DNA from: Crocodylus rhombifer
Taxonomy: Eukaryota; Chordata; Crocodylia; Crocodylidae
DNA length: 64,000 nucleotides
Reading direction: 5' to 3'
Assembly (NCBI GenBank): GCA_038503035.1
Contig: JAVSML010024629.1
Coordinates: forward strand, 73,799-137,798
Part shown: piece after piece, positions 13,476 to 26,694 of the stretch
Layout of the letters: each line of letters opens with the position of its first letter
Position numbering within the stretch: the stretch's first letter is position 1
Translations under genes and position numbers: made by a program
The notes under the pieces: model-generated
Told to the model about the DNA's origin: nothing
The model's database searches: none
What the model saw: the letters and a program-made list of their open reading frames with translations, nothing else

Positions 13476-16400
13476 TGTAGAAATTAACTCAATGACAGAA
13501 TATTCTCCAGAACCCTTCTCAAACCCATAACTGGAACTTAAGATTCCTTCTGATGTGTCTAGGTTAGAAGCTAGCCTGCAAAGTTCTTCAAGAAGAAAAA
13601 AACAGTATGCATGTGTAGGTGTCAGTCTCTCAGTTTTCTTCCAGAAAGCAGAAAAGGATTATAACAGATTGCTTTATAAATTATTTCCTTTTTTAATGAT
13701 GAATAAAGATTTTCTACTGTACCTGCTACTCTAAAATTCATGGGAGATAGATAATTAGCAAGCAGTAAAAAAAATTTACAAGCTACCTACAGTTGTGAGG
13801 ATCATAGCTTCATATTAAAAGCCAGTTGACTGTGGTTTTTAAAGATAGCTATTTACAACCAGCATGTGGAAAAGATTAAATATTTATTTCCAAAAAGAGA
13901 AAAAAATACTTAATTCCCAAAGAATAACAAGGAATGTAGGCTGTAATAGACTATGGGGTTTATTGTAATATTTCCATGTTAACTGGGCTCATGTTGTAAT
14001 TACACTGAATGCCTCAGTTTCCTTCTAGCCAACTAATATGAAGGGAAGGAGGGAAAGAATGGGTTAGAGAGAAAATAAAGCCAGTTTTCAGCCCATATGA
14101 TAGAAGACACATCCATCTACGGAAAACTGAATGGCTAAGATAAGCATAAGAATGAACAGAAGAGTGTGACCAAGTGAGTGTATGGCTGAGGAGAGGGGTC
14201 TGGTACAGCTTTGTGGCTGCAAATAAAACAGTGAAGCAGTCTTTCAGGGTGCTCTGGGCTATGTAAGCTGGACTGGGGACAGAGTGACTGCTTAACCCTT
14301 TGGAAGGAGGCAGAGCACTTTTGGCTAAGTGGCTCTACCCCAATAAAGACCTTTATTGAAAGAGTGGTCTGTTTACTCTTTGAAACTTCAGTCTGTACTT
14401 GCTCTTCCCAGCAAGAGAAAGTCCTTCTCTCAAAAACAGAAGCTCCTTGACTCAGAGAATCAGGAAGGGTGAAGGTGAGGGACTTAAAGATCAGGTTCTC
14501 AGGGTGGGAAGGAACAGAGTCACCTATCCCCCCTCCCCACCCCTCGCTCTACAAGCCACACTTCAACAGGCACTCAGAAACCAGACAAGACCACTGACCA
14601 GGGAGAAAAACATTTTTTTTAATCTATAATTATAAAACGTCCTCCCTTCACAAAATCTCTTCTGTCTCCTTATAATAGCTGTGATGTCATATACAAAGAA
14701 GTGCTTCTTCTCAGCACTTGTAAGAATCATTATCAGCCAGAGTATTATGAAGAAAGTGCCTTAGAAGATACGCTTTGAATAATTTTGAGAAATTATTTTG
14801 GAGACCAGTGCTTAACATACAACAAGAATCACAATATGTCTCTCAAAGTTCTACAGTATACTATATGTGGGGCATTTGCCTGTAAAGTCTTCATGAATCT
14901 ATGACTGATTTCTACCAGCTATCTCTGTAAAAATCAACTGCAATTAATTCATTCTCTACAAAAGTCTGTATTAACGTATTTAATAAGTTGCCCCTGCAGC
15001 TATCCTCTGTAAGTAATGAAAACCATTAGTGCTATAACAAAAAAGAAACAAACCAATTATGCCTAAACTTATCAGTATCATGTAAGCTATCTTCTTTTAG
15101 TAATGACAATACTTGAGATTTAAAAGAATAGTGCATCTTCCTTGTGCTTCAGACTACAAATATACTACTAGAATAAAGACAACCTCAAGAAGCCATTCAA
15201 GTTAATAAGAGGTCTTCACGGTTTAGGAAGACAGTTTAGCATGTTTTTGACACAAAAGGCACATTTGAAGGCTTTGCTTTTTAGGCTTCAAAAAAAAAAA
15301 AAAAAAATCAACAGCATCTTATTCTTTCTTCCCATGAACAAATATCATCAAGTCAGAGATGAAAAGAATCAATTCTTCCCTATGCTTCTTTCTTGGTTTT
15401 ATCATAAAAGAAACATATGAACTGATAGCTGTGCTGCTGAGGCAAAAGAAAGTTTCTTCTCTGTCAAATCAGTGGAATTTTTCAGTTCCTGGTCAGATCT
15501 CTCACCACGTTAGCTTCTTTTGCCAGTTTGGCTTGCACCTGTTCCCCCCTCTGAAGCAGCAGCATCCGCTCTATAGAAAGGTACGAACATGAATTTAACT
15601 GAAAAGAGTTTTCTTGCATGAAAGCCAAAGCTACCATGAAGCTATCAGTTCACTGACTGAAGAAAAAAGTTACTTAAAAAGTGCAAGTAACAAAACCATT
15701 GTTAGAAGGAAACAACACAGTCCACCAGATAAGAAAAAAGGCATCTGCCCCAGGATCTTTCTGTTTCCATTTATGAAGACTTTCTGTTATTATACAGAAC
15801 TTTACTAGCTTGTGGCAATGAATTTCTCTACCTCTGAGAAATTAAACAAGCAGCAAACAGGTAAAAAGGAGGATGCAAAAAGGAGGATAAAGCTGGTTTC
15901 AAAATCTCCATGGCTCTGTCAAAATTCGCCATTTTGAAGATGCAGCTTGTGAGTATGATATACTACAAACAAAGATGACCTTTGCTAGCAGTGCTGGCTT
16001 TGGAAAGCCTTAGTCAAGACTATCATTTTTCACAGCCTGGAACTGAAGGAAAGATGTTTTCTTTTTGATTGTGATCAAAAAGAAAAACTTCCAATTTAGA
16101 AGAACAGCCTACCCTCCTTCAAGGAAGTCAATCTGAAGAAAGAAAAAAACTTTTTCCTCTTATTCTATAAAATAGTCATTTTCTGGCACCTGAGACCCTG
16201 AGCACCTTTTAGACTTTCTTGCCAAAATTACAGACCTTTCAGTACGTTAACTGACCACAGTGTGAAAGAACACAGTAAAATATCCAGAATATATGACACG
16301 GTTCTTCCAATAATTTTTTTAAAAATGTATACCATCAGGCTGAAAGGTGCTAATGGATGTGGTTTGTTTGTAACTGTCTTAGATGTTGTCAAACAGTCAT

Positions 16401-16531
16401 CATTTTGAAGTGATCTTGCAAAGGCCCTGAAGGATAAAAGAGGAAGTAATGATGTGTGGTTACTGATCATCTAAGCTGAGGTCTGTAACCAGCTTCAGTG
16501 CTTCCCAAAAAGCAGGTGTATAAAGTGTAAA

Positions 16532-16610
16532 GTCTGCCACTAAACAGAGAACCATGGTGCACCCACCCCTTCACCACTGTTGTACCATGGTTCTCTGTTT
16601 AGTGGCAGAC
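16532..16610. repeat. Perfect 27-bp inverted repeat (foldback), 25-base spacer
   Basis: Arms 16532-16558 (starts GTCTGCCACTAAACAG, ends CCATGGT) and 16584-16610 are exact reverse complements. One G-T wobble and two more pairs would extend the stem into the spacer. The spacer is CA-rich. No terminal repeats, target duplication or known family. As RNA it would make a 27-30 bp hairpin, from either strand. Confidence 0.95.
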
Positions 16611-16619
16611 AGACAAAGA

Positions 16620-19180
16620 ATCCTTTTTCTATAGTGTGATCTTTTAGCAGAAGTAATGGCTCAGTATCCTCTTTAGATAAAAAGCTCTGATGCAGCAATG
16701 AAGAGGCTGCAGAACCACAGAGAGATGGTCTCCTCCTTGAGGTAAAAAAGTAGCCAATGGTGCTTTGGGTCTGATCCTCCCTGTAAGATTTTGACCCTTG
16801 TATTATTAAAATACCTGAATATTGAAGGGCTGATGTTCAATTATGTATTTGAAATTCCAATACAATGCCTGGTGGATGTGAGCCAAAAATACCAGCATCT
16901 CTCAAGCCTGTCAGAAGTCATAGGTCTAGCAGAAGAGAACAAATATTATATGCTGCTCAAATCAATGCCTAAATTCTTTGCAGCTGCTCTTTGTTCTTCA
17001 AGGAATGAGTCCAACTGGGCTTAATGGGTCACCAAAGTGAAGTGCTGTAATGGAATTCAACAGCTGAGCAAAGATTTTGTCACACACAAAACAAATAGGA
17101 AGAAGGAAACAAAAACAAATAAACCCCCCACTTTTCTCTCACAAATATCTACTTTAGAAACCTTTTTTATCCAGGGAAGCAGAAAGTGATGGCTTTGTAA
17201 CCTTAGTTAATTCCAGAACTGCAAAGGGCAGCACAGAATCAACCAACAAATACTTATTTGACATTAATATGTGGTGTCTAGCAGAGTTATGATATACTAT
17301 GAGATCTAGCAGAGCCAAAATAGCTATCAATGTCAAATGACAGTACAGAACTAGACTGCAGTTCTTAGCAAAGGAACTCGTGGTGCCAGCCACTGGTGGA
17401 TGGGAAACTCAGCTTTGTTTAATTGTTGTAGTCTCAGTATATGGACACAAGAACATGTTGCTTAGGGTCTGAACAGACACTTGCTCCTAGCAGTGCAAAT
17501 TTCTGGGAAAGTTGCTGTGCTAGAAATCTTCACAAGAGAGAGAGGATGTACAAACATTCTAGCCTGAAACCACCCTCACACCCCTAGCCCCCATGCTAGT
17601 ACATCATGCCTGAGAACACACCTAATCCATGGACAGTGAAAGCAACATTTGCTGCTCAATTCCTCCTAGGTGGAACAGAGTCAGCGAAAATTCATTGCCC
17701 CTTCCCTAGACTAAGATCACCCCGATTTAGGGAAGGCACACGGAGCATTCCCCTACCACCTGACTCCTCCCAATCCCTGACTCCCAGCAGTAGGGAAATG
17801 TACAGGCATTTGTTTCTGCACAGGAAACTCTCATGAAAGAGAGCTCTTCCTTGTTGAAAAAGGAAGATCTCTCTCTCATATCTGGGATGTTTCCTGCAAG
17901 AGATCGAGGCAAGGTGTGAATTTATAGCATGTTAGCTACCCTGCTGTAACTGGCTGAATGCATGTTCTTATGTCCATGAAAGATAGTGCAGGCTTCAAAA
18001 GTCAAGTAAATTACCTCATTTACTGTGGGAAACAGCATGCACACCAGCGGTCCTTTAGAAAAGCTGATGCACTCCAAGTTTATACCCAAGCTTACAACAC
18101 AGTAGCTTGTTCACATGACCATACCCTTCAGCTTCTTTGATCTTTTCAGCATGCAAGCAGATCTCAGGGCATTTTTATACTTGCTCCCGAGCTGCGCTTA
18201 TTAAAAGCGCCTGGCACTGCGTTGGGTGCAGGTGTATAAGTGGTGCAGAGAGAACACTGAGAAAACGGCAGCAGTGCGCTCTGCACTAAAGAACAATGAA
18301 CACTGGTTCTTCCTAGCCACTGCCACTGGACCTTTTGTGGAGGAGGGACACTGACAGGGCAGCAGTCCCTGCCATGGTGTCCTGGGGAGCATAAGCCTCT
18401 TCCTGAATGCCCGTTCCTAGCCTTAAAGAGGTATTTGGACAACTTACTGGTTCCTTAAGTGTACTCCTGTACCATTCCCTCCCAAGAGAAAAGCACTGAG
18501 AATACATTCTTCAAAAGATTCTCCATAGAGAAATATTTAAATGTAATGCTCTAAATATTTAGATGCAATTATTTTCTTTGAACACTGGTCAGCACAGCAT
18601 GGACTAGGCACAAGAGCTTAACAATCACAAAAAAGCTCAGTTTACTAGTCACTGCAATCAGAGTTTCCCCATACATTTGAACTCTCAGAAATAACATCTA
18701 ATGGGTTCGCTATATGATGTGTGAAGCCTAGACTGTTTACCAAAGGACTTTATATAGTCAAAATTACTTCATAAAGCTATTTGATGCCATTACTTCATGA
18801 AGCTGGAAGAAAACATTTCCTTTAACAAAACCAAGTTGGTCTCTACTTTCCTCAGCCATCATCTCTCACTGTGTTTACATGTCTTTTTGAAATGCTCTAA
18901 TGGGCCAGGAGCCAGGAAGTTTTAATGAAAAATTAACATTAAAAAGACAAATAAAACTAGCCATCTGATTCCAAGAGGCCAAGCAATCTACTGAACTGCA
19001 CCCAAACCTGAAAAGCTGGCAACTCACAGCTCAAGTTCTAATCTTGGCTCCAGCAATCACTTGATGGAAACATAAGCACAACACTTAGGTTTCTACTATT
19101 GTAAATGCTAATTTTGGAAATATTTTGTTTGCAGAGCTCTTTGAAGACATGGAACAGCACTTATACACTGAAGTTCAGGT
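16620..19180. other. Intron 2 stretch without recognised features
   Basis: Mostly unique-looking sequence. 17465-17900 has a GAACAGACA opening and later GAGAGAG-rich parts that could be a decayed DNA element, and 18160-18440 is GC-richer; neither could be bounded or named. Confidence 0.6.
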
Positions 19181-19186
19181 ACTTAC

Positions 19187-19329
19187 TTAAACTGCTAAGT
19201 TGCCGTATAATAGCAGCAAGGGTACTGTTGGTTACACATTCCAGTTCACTGGTAATTCCTTCAGGCAGAGCTCCTCGGCAGAGGTGCCTAGGTTCAATGT
19301 TCCTCTTTACTAAAGGCATGACTCACAAT
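19187..19329 (-). CDS. WASF3: WASF3 exon 2 (first coding exon, residues 1-44 plus one base)
   Basis: The minus strand reads an acceptor (ttgcag) at 19330, ten bases of 5' UTR, ATG at 19319-19317, 44 codons and one extra base, then the donor GTAAGT at 19186. The peptide starts [16 protein letters not shown] and ends IIRQLSSL, which is the N-terminus of WAVE3; the [16 protein letters not shown] stretch separates it from WAVE1 as I know that paralogue. In the family this segment forms the first helices of the WAVE homology domain, which packs with ABI and BRK1 (HSPC300) in the WAVE regulatory complex that turns Rac signals into Arp2/3 actin branching. The split codon (A + GC) rebuilds Ser45 with exon 3. 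The base at -3 from ATG is G, an acceptable Kozak context. Initiation in exon 2 after a non-coding exon 1 is the known arrangement for this gene. No disabling change is seen. Confidence 0.97.
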
Positions 19330-21140
19330 CTGCAATTTAAAGAAAAACCTGTTACATGATTCACACACATATACAGCATTGATAAATCCATACATAAATA
19401 CTATCTCCTTTTCCAATGTACATTAGAACATTAGAACAGTTTCTGTAATATTTGAGTGCATTCTGGAATAGGGAAAGCCTAGAAAATAGAAGAATGACAG
19501 ATCTCTGCACCAAAGATTTTAGAATCTAAATTACATACTTGACAGACATATGAGGATCTAACATGCAAGAAACATGCCGAGGAAGAAGCACATGTAAGTG
19601 ACAAAAAAAACCGTGACATTTAGCTAAAGCATGTAATCTTTTTTTTGGCTTGAATTCTAAATCTATTTGTTTTTCTAGGTGATGTAGATGTGTTTTAGGA
19701 GTTATCTGAATAAAATAAGAATGCAGGTTTAACAGATTTTGGAAGGACACTCCAAGCATGAGATGAATAATTTGCAGACAAAAAGAAAGAAAGCAAAAAG
19801 AGAGAAAGCATGTGGCAAACCGGAGAGGTCTGTGTAGAATAAGAGAGACAGAGGCACAGATGGCTGAGGGCTTCATGATATGGGGCTGCAAACATAACAG
19901 CAAGAAAACTGACCTTGCTGGATAGTTTAATCGGGAATCAACAACATGACTCAAACATGGAGTGAGAGATGATATACAATATATGTTTTTAATGTTGGTT
20001 TAAACTTTGATCACAGTGATGCATGGGAAAGCAAGAGGAATTTGACATGGACATTTTAGAGATGAACGGAGCAGAATTCAGTATTTAAAAATAAAGAAAT
20101 AAGAGTGGAAGCAACTAGTCAAGGCAGGTTTTGATCACTATATGAAAGAATGATTTAGCTTGGAGAAGGAAAGTTTTGTTTTTTTTTTTTTTAATGGAAT
20201 AACACTGCATCCATAAGCTATTCAAACATATACTGGTATATATGTTCAGATTCATCAGAGCACTGATGTAATCTAGAATGGTACATAAGGTAGGCAGGCT
20301 AGGAAAAAACAACAAGGCAGGAGTTTATTTGAAGCATTTAATTCAATAAACCTTTCAACTACTTTAAATTAAAATCCAATGGGGAAAACAGAAACAAACA
20401 GCATTTCTATTTTCAGAACAGTACTATAGAATAATTCTAACAAAAGGTTATATATTTTTTTCTAAATAAAACTTTTAATGTATCAAGATAGAAGGAAAAT
20501 ATTTTAAATGCAGCTTACTAAGAATTTAGAAATCTTTATATACATATTTCTCTTTTAGCTGAATATTTAGAACTATTTTGTTTCAACAGGATCTTTATAA
20601 AAACCTATTTAAAACTATGGTAAAGACCTTAAATTTTATTCAAAGCATCTCTCACTGTCCTCCCAAAGGCATATAATTTTTAAAATATTTTATATTTTAA
20701 AGCTAGTTCAGTCTGGTAATTCCTTTAAATCTGATGTTTAAATGAGAAAAAATAAATGATCAAATTAATTTTTACTCAACAGAAGACCTCTTGAAATATT
20801 TTTATTTCTGATTGATGTTTTCAAATTGCTTTAAGACTGGATTAGCTTTAAAGGCATTATTTACTATACAAGTTTATTCATTTTTGTGAAGTCCATCTAT
20901 AAAACATAACATCTGGACGTTTAGAACTGCCAAAGTATCTTAGCAACAGCCCTTTTTGTATAAGGCACAACATACTATTTATGGAGAAAACGAAACTCCT
21001 TATGAGGAACTGGGTTAGAAAGTAGTAACATTGAAATCAGTGGAAAATAAATCAAAGAGGAGCAGAGATCAATGGTATAAAGTAGAGATTCCAAATCCTA
21101 AAATACACACACACGCAGGCAGTCAGTCATGTTTTTCTGA
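19330..21140. other. Unique AT-rich stretch upstream of exon 2
   Basis: No recognisable repeat or exon. It holds ordinary A/T runs, and poly-T near 20175-20192 is the only simple sequence of note. A candidate place for conserved intronic regulatory sequence, though nothing in the bases proves that. Confidence 0.6.
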
Positions 21141-21149
21141 AGTCCAGTA

Positions 21150-21240
21150 GAAGGTAGGGCAGGGTAGCATCTTTGGGACTAACTGGGTCACAGAGTTATG
21201 AGCTTTCATAGGCAACAGCCTACTTCATCAATCTCCTTCA
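21150..21240 (+). repeat. SINE-like dispersed reptile repeat
   Basis: Contains AGCATCTTTGGGACTAACTG and GAGCTTTCATAGGCAACAGC followed by CTACTTCATCA. This is a diverged form of the repeat with the motif GAGACTAACAAA ... AAGCTTTCGTGGGCTACAGC ... CCACTTCATC that I know as dispersed in turtle and crocodilian DNA. Confidence 0.6.
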
Positions 21241-21404
21241 TTAGCAAGAGAACTCTCATGCATGATGCTCTTCCCTATTTATTTGATTTCTATGCCAACC
21301 TTCCTAAAAAGAGAAGTAAAGGCAATCACATTAGGAAACTGGAAAATCCATGAACTACAAATATATATTCCTTCATTCATCATCATCTATTGGCAAAGAC
21401 TTAC

Positions 21405-21490
21405 TTGACAGCATAAGAACTACCATGAGGAGTCAGATCAAAGGTTCATCTAGCCCAGTATTCTATTTCCCACATTGGCAATTAGTAACT
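21405..21490 (-). repeat. Old LINE/SINE-type repeat fragment (CATAAGAAC... motif)
   Basis: AGCATAAGAACTACCATGAG, GTCAGATCAAAGGTTCATCT and AGCCCAGTATTCTATTTCCC match the widespread amniote repeat motif 'CATAAGAACTGCCATACTGGGTCAGACCAAAGG'. Usually interpreted as the antisense of an old CR1/L3-type element. Diverged. Confidence 0.6.
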
Positions 21491-21499
21491 GCTTTAGAG

Positions 21500-21706
21500 C
21501 TTCACCAGCTGAATACAGACCTATCCGTGGTGGTGGGGCAAGCAGCATCAGGAAACGGTAGAGGTCAGTGCAGCTGTTGCTTGCCTCTCCGACAAGGCTC
21601 TGTCACTGGCATTCACTGATGGGCCCCACCCCCTAAATCCTGGTGACTACAGGAGACCCACAGGCCAGATGATACAGCTCCACGGGCCGGATGTTTGATA
21701 CCCCTG
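21500..21706. mobile_element. hAT-like element, right end
   Basis: It ends CGGGCCGGATGTTTGATACCCCTG, the inverse of the CAGGGGTATCAAACATCCGGCCC terminus seen complete at 55.1 kb. The left end is unclear; the limit given is approximate. Confidence 0.6.
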
Positions 21707-21939
21707 CTTCAGAGTAAAAAGTGTAAGAACCCAACCCCCCCCCCAAATGTGTAGAGTGATCCATCCCCTGCTAAGCCTTGCCAGTCATTGGCTGTTACAG
21801 GTTTAGACAGGTACTGTGGTTACACTCTCCTTCTCTGTGTAGTGCACACGCAGTAAACTATATTATACCCCACCTTCTCAAAATCCTAGATCCACTCCTG
21901 GGCTTAGGGATGTTATGGGCCTCAGATGACATCCATAAT

Positions 21940-22270
21940 TGTTATGTTTAATATCCCAATAGACCTAACTTTTTCTAATCCTTTTTTTAACCTGATTATA
22001 GTATTAGTATTCACAATACCCTGTGGCAATGAATTCCACGTTATTTATGCGTTATGTAAGAAGTACTTCTTTAAACCTACTAATTGATAATTTAGGGTAC
22101 TTCTTGTTTTACAAGATACCTCAAATATTAGAAGACATGGTAGTTTCTCACTCATTTTTCACAGCCTATTCATAAGTCATCTCTTAATGAGCAGAGGAAA
22201 TTAAAACTCATTAAAATATTATTTATTTATTACAATTTTTGTGCCTAATATTTCAAGGTTCACCATCATA
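21940..22270 (-). mobile_element. Old LINE (CR1/L2-type) antisense fragment
   Basis: The plus strand carries ACCCTGTGGCAATGAATTCC, then TATGCGTTATGTAAGAAGTA and CTTCTTTAAACCTACTAATT. These are diverged forms of a widely dispersed amniote repeat (CCTGTGGCAATGAGTTCCACAGG ... GTGAAAAAGTACTTCC). It would be the complement of a LINE ORF2 C-terminal segment. Superfamily not certain. Confidence 0.6.
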
Positions 22271-23189
22271 AATCTGAATTCATTTAGAATAGTCTATTTT
22301 TAAATTCTCCCTGACAGCATCTCTTGTTATGTCAATGATTTTCAATATTATCTTCAAAAGTGTCCTCTGTTTTAAATTAGAATGTCATTAACCAATAGTT
22401 ATTACTGCAGATGCAGGAATACAAGAGATAATAGATACATTTTTACTTTTTGCATGCTTTTCCAACTTTTTTAGCAGTGTTGCTTCAACTCAGATCACAC
22501 CCCATCCCTAAATTGAAGTGGGTAATTGAAACTACAGGAAATGGTTACTGCTTATAGACTACCACACTATAACAAGACATTTAAAATTCAGCCAGAAAGC
22601 AGATGTAAAGGCATGAAAGACTCCAAACAATGTACTATCCTTCTGAATAACACTAATAGTGTTGGCTATTAGTAGAGACTAGCTGAAACAGCTCATTCTA
22701 AACTGCTTGGAGGTCTTTGAACAATTGGCAGGAACTCAGATTAACAGCTGTTACTGAAATCAACATCCCCATCCTTCCTAATCCCTAAAAAAAATGACAA
22801 GTTTACTTTAAAAGCATTCCTGTGGCATTAAAAACTGTGACTGACGCTTCAGAACTCTAGACAGGCAGATTTGTACCAACTAAAGACATAATGCAGTCTT
22901 CATACATTCACAGATATTAGGGATGAAAAAAAACCTGTTCAATCATCTAGTGCATCTTCCTGGAAATGTGGGGCTGTTTCTCCTGTTTTGTCTACCATCT
23001 TCAATAAATTCATTTAGGAAAAAAATCTTCAAAAATGGCTGATTCTGCTTCCTTTAGGAGAGTTTACACAGCTGAATACATCTGGCACAGAATACTTTTC
23101 TTCCTTGTTATCCCCACAAAATTGCCCTTTGTATGTTTCATCACTACTAATTGAATACAGAGCTTTTCATGCATGCCTATTAAAGCCCC

Positions 23190-23342
23190 CTACAAAGAAA
23201 GTCAACTATGATAATCCTCACATCAAGAAGGAAAACAACAGACTTGTCAAAGGTCACACAGTAAGTTAGTGATAAGATCAGGAAAATAAGTCTCCTAAAT
23301 TCCAGCTCTATAACCTACCCATTAAACTATACTACTACTTCT
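23190..23342 (-). repeat. MIR SINE, minus orientation
   Basis: CTTGTCAAAGGTCACACAGT followed by AAGTTAGTGATAAGATCAGG, CCAGCTCTATAACCTACCC and a final block match the antisense MIR/CORE-SINE layout (CTTGCCCAAGGTCACACAGCAAGT ... ACC-CACTA). Confidence 0.75.
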
Positions 23343-23399
23343 AATTATATGTCTCTGCATCTTTGATGTTAATGCCTTCCAGACAAGGCAGTAGGGATT

Positions 23400-25372
23400 C
23401 ACCTTCCTCAACCATGGGATGTTGTTCCAGGAAGAAGGATTGCTAGGAAGAGATGAGCCTAAACAGAAGAAGGAAGCTTACAAGCAGAATCCTGGACAAA
23501 ACTTGGGAGGAGTATAAGAATATTGCTTGGGCATGCAGGGATGAAGCTAGGAAGGCCAAAGCACAAGTAAAGCTGCAGCTAGCAAGGGACATGAAGGATA
23601 ATGAAGAGTTTCTACAAGTATGTTAGCAACAAGAGGAAGGTCAGGGGAAGTGTGGGTCCATTACTGAATGGGGGGAGACAGCCTAGTGACAGATGATGAA
23701 GAAAAGGCTGAAGTACTCTATGTCTTTTTTTACCTCAGTCTTCACAAGCAAGGTCAGCTTCCAAACTACAGGAGTCTGGGGAGGAGGTCAGCAGCCTTCA
23801 GTGGTATAAGAACAGGTCAGGGACTATTTAAAAAAGCTGGATGTGTACATGTTCCTGGGGCCAAAAGCAATGCATCCAAGCGTACTGAGGAATTTGGCTG
23901 ATGTAATTTCAGAGCCACTGGTCATTATCTTTGCACACTCTTGGTGATCAGGAAAGGTCCCTGATGACTGGAAAAGGGCAACCACAGTGCTCATATTTAA
24001 AAAAGGGAAGGAGAAGGATCCAGGGAACTACAGACCAGTCAGCCTCACCTCAGTCTGGAAAAATCATGGAGCAGGTCCTCAAACTATCCGTTTCTAAGCA
24101 CTTGGAGAAGATGGTGATTAGGAACAGTCAGCATGGATTCAACCATGGGCAAGTCATGCCTGACCAACCTGATTGCCTTCTATGATGAGATGACTGGCTC
24201 TCTGGATGCAAGGAAACCAGTGAATGTGATATACCTTGACTTTAGCAAGGTATTGATACCATCTCCTGCAGCATTCTTGCAAGCAAGCTGAGGAAATACA
24301 GGTTGGATGAATAGACGGTAAGGTGGATAGAAAGCTGGCTAGATTGTCAGACTCAATGGGTACTAATGTCTAGCTGGCAGCTGGTATCAAATGGAGTACC
24401 CCAAGGACTGGTCCTGGGACCAGGGATCGGTTTTGTTCAACATCTTCATTAACGATCTGGAAGATGGGATGAATTGCACTCTCAGCAAGTTTGTGGATGA
24501 CACCAAGGTTGGGAGTACAACAGATACACTGGAGGGTAGCACTAGGATTCAGAGTGGCCTAGACAAATTGCAGGATTGAGCCAAAAGAAATCTCATGAAG
24601 TTCAACAAGTGCAAAGTCCTGCACTGAGGGTGGCAGAATCCCATGTACTGCTAAGCCTGGGGACTGACTGGCTAAGCAGCAGCTCTGGAAAAAAAGGACC
24701 TGGGTGTTACAGTAGCCAATAAGCTGGATACGAGTCAGCAGTGTGCCCTTGTTGCCGAGGTGGCTAACAGTATACAGGGCTGCATTAGTAGGAGCGTTGC
24801 CAGCAGATCAAGCAAAGCAATTATTCTTCTCTCTTCTGCACTGGTGAGGCCACACCTGGAATACTGTGTCCAGTTTTGGGCCACCCACTATAGAAAGGAT
24901 GTGGACAAGTTGCAAAGAATCCAGGAGAGAGCAATGAAAATGGTAAGGAGGCTGGGACACGTGACTTCTGAGGAGAGGCTGAGGGAACTGCATTTATTTA
25001 GTTTGGAGAAGAGAAGACTGAGGGGGGACTTGATAGCAGCCCTTAACTACCTGAAGGTGGTTCCAAAGAGGATGGAGCTAGATTGTCCTCAGTGGTGACA
25101 GATAACAGAACAAGAAGCAATGGTCTCAAATTACAACAAGGGAGGTTTAGGTTGGATATTAGGAAAAACTCTCTCACTAGGAAGGTGGTTTAACACTGGA
25201 ACAAATTACCTAGAGGGTGGTGAAGTCTCCATCCTTGGAGGTTTTTACAGCCTAGCTTGACAAAGCCCTGTCTGGAATGATCTAGTTGGGAATGGTCCTG
25301 CTTTGAGCAGGGGGTTGGACTAGATTACCTTCTGATGACCCTTCCAACCATTATTGTCTATGATTCTATAAT
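23400..25372 (+). mobile_element. CR1 LINE, about 2 kb, older subfamily
   Basis: Longest CR1 here. In order, with frameshifts and stops: end of the endonuclease/linker (GCRDEARKAKAQVKLQLARD), RT opening ([13 protein letters not shown] after a frameshift), VIRNSQHGFNHGQ, VIYLDFSKVL, VLFNIFINDLEDGMNCTLSK with catalytic FVDD in place of [19 protein letters not shown], and LFSLEKRRLRGDLIAALNYL. It ends with the 3' UTR and a TCTATGATTCTATAA tail near 25372. The tail and many substitutions set it apart from the ATGAAATCT-tailed young copies. No intact ORF; antisense to WASF3. Confidence 0.92.
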
Positions 25373-25379
25373 TTAAAGA

Positions 25380-26690
25380 TCTGTGTTCTTTCTACCACCA
25401 TTCTTTGTCATCATGCACCCCTCAAATTAATCTTCCCTGATAACATTCTTTCCCTTTTTCTTTTGAATTGTACCCAATTTCTTAATATCACTGTTACTTT
25501 CTACTTGAGTTTCAAGTTTTCTTTGCATTGAATAATTCTGGCTCTAAAGTTGGGAGTTAAAGCAAGGAGGAAGGGAGACCAAATGCTTGTTCGTGGATGT
25601 TGATCACCCTTGCTCTGTTCACGAGACCTCCAAATTAGCATTGGAATCTCTCTCCTGCCCATAAATTACAAACTGCCAAACAATTTTAAATCCCTCCACC
25701 TCTGCTCTTCCAGTACCCCCACTTTGCTTCCTTGAAAGTCATCTTGGCCCTCCCACCATGTTCTTTACTTCCCAATTCCCCTGTTGGAGTTCCCTCTTCT
25801 CCCTGTAATTACTCATGATTACATCCCTCCTCAAGCACTTCTCAAGCACACGAAGAGGAGTTTTATTTCTCCTTTCCATGTGCTGGGAGATGGAATCTGT
25901 TTTCCCTCTAAATGCTGAAGAAAAGTTTCTCCAGTACCTCCTTCTCCTGATCTCTTTTCCTGTTGGCAAACTAGCTTTCTTTATGGGGTGAGGAGCTAAC
26001 TACTGATGTCTCCCCTGCCTGGAGAAAAGGGAATGGTCTCCCCTGCCAATATAGTTATGTGCAAGTCCTTGTGCATTATTTCCCTGTACCAACTGATGTT
26101 TGCAACTTTTCTATATTTAGAATTATCTGTTAATTTAAGTATTCCAAATCAGTAAGAACTAAATCCAGAATCCCATAAAACTTCAGTGAACACCTTTATC
26201 CACTGAGTATATTATCATGTATCAATTCCCTCTTGATAAATTAGTCTTAAATGGTTTCTGATCCAAAAAGACAGCATTGTTTCTAATTCCAGTAAATCTG
26301 AGCTAGCACTTCAAGCACTCTCTTATAAATTAGATTTAAACTATCACATCCAATTACTGGGCATTATATTACCGCACTTATTTTACAGGATAATTTTATG
26401 GTTTATATCATAAAGTAATCAAGCAAACTTAGCTGGCATGATTTATTCTTTATAAACACATTCCTGCTTGCTGTTCACAATTTCATTACCCTTTGGATCA
26501 AGAGAAAACAACCACTTAATATTTGTTACATTACTTTACTAAGAATAGAAACTAACTTAAGGGATTATTATTGCTCAGATCACTGTAAAGTTTCTGGACA
26601 GTTACTATATTTACTTTAGGACTACTGTTCATTATTCTAATTGTTTCAGTGTTTCTTCATATTTCTCTAGGCACTTTATTTCATGCAGGC
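25380..26690. other. Unique-looking AT-rich stretch
   Basis: No exon, transposon or tandem repeat recognised. Confidence 0.6.
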
Positions 26691-26694
26691 CTTC

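Larger units (their letters stand above)
12056..19186 (-). other. WASF3: WASF3 intron 2
   Basis: About 7.1 kb and poor in recognisable repeats. There is a sense-strand CR1 tail at 12253-12450, a CR1-like tail near 13400 and a perfect inverted repeat at 16532-16610. The stretches 13480-16500 and 16620-19186 look like single-copy AT-rich sequence; a poly-A run lies at 15288-15307. The segments near 12770 and 17465, with a GGACAGACA / GAACAGACA start, resemble ends of DNA elements but could not be bounded. Confidence 0.8.

Noticed and set aside
16532..16610. A microRNA gene
   Set aside because: A perfect 27-bp stem alone is not evidence of processing; there is no known family seed and no expression data. 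Kept only as a foldback.
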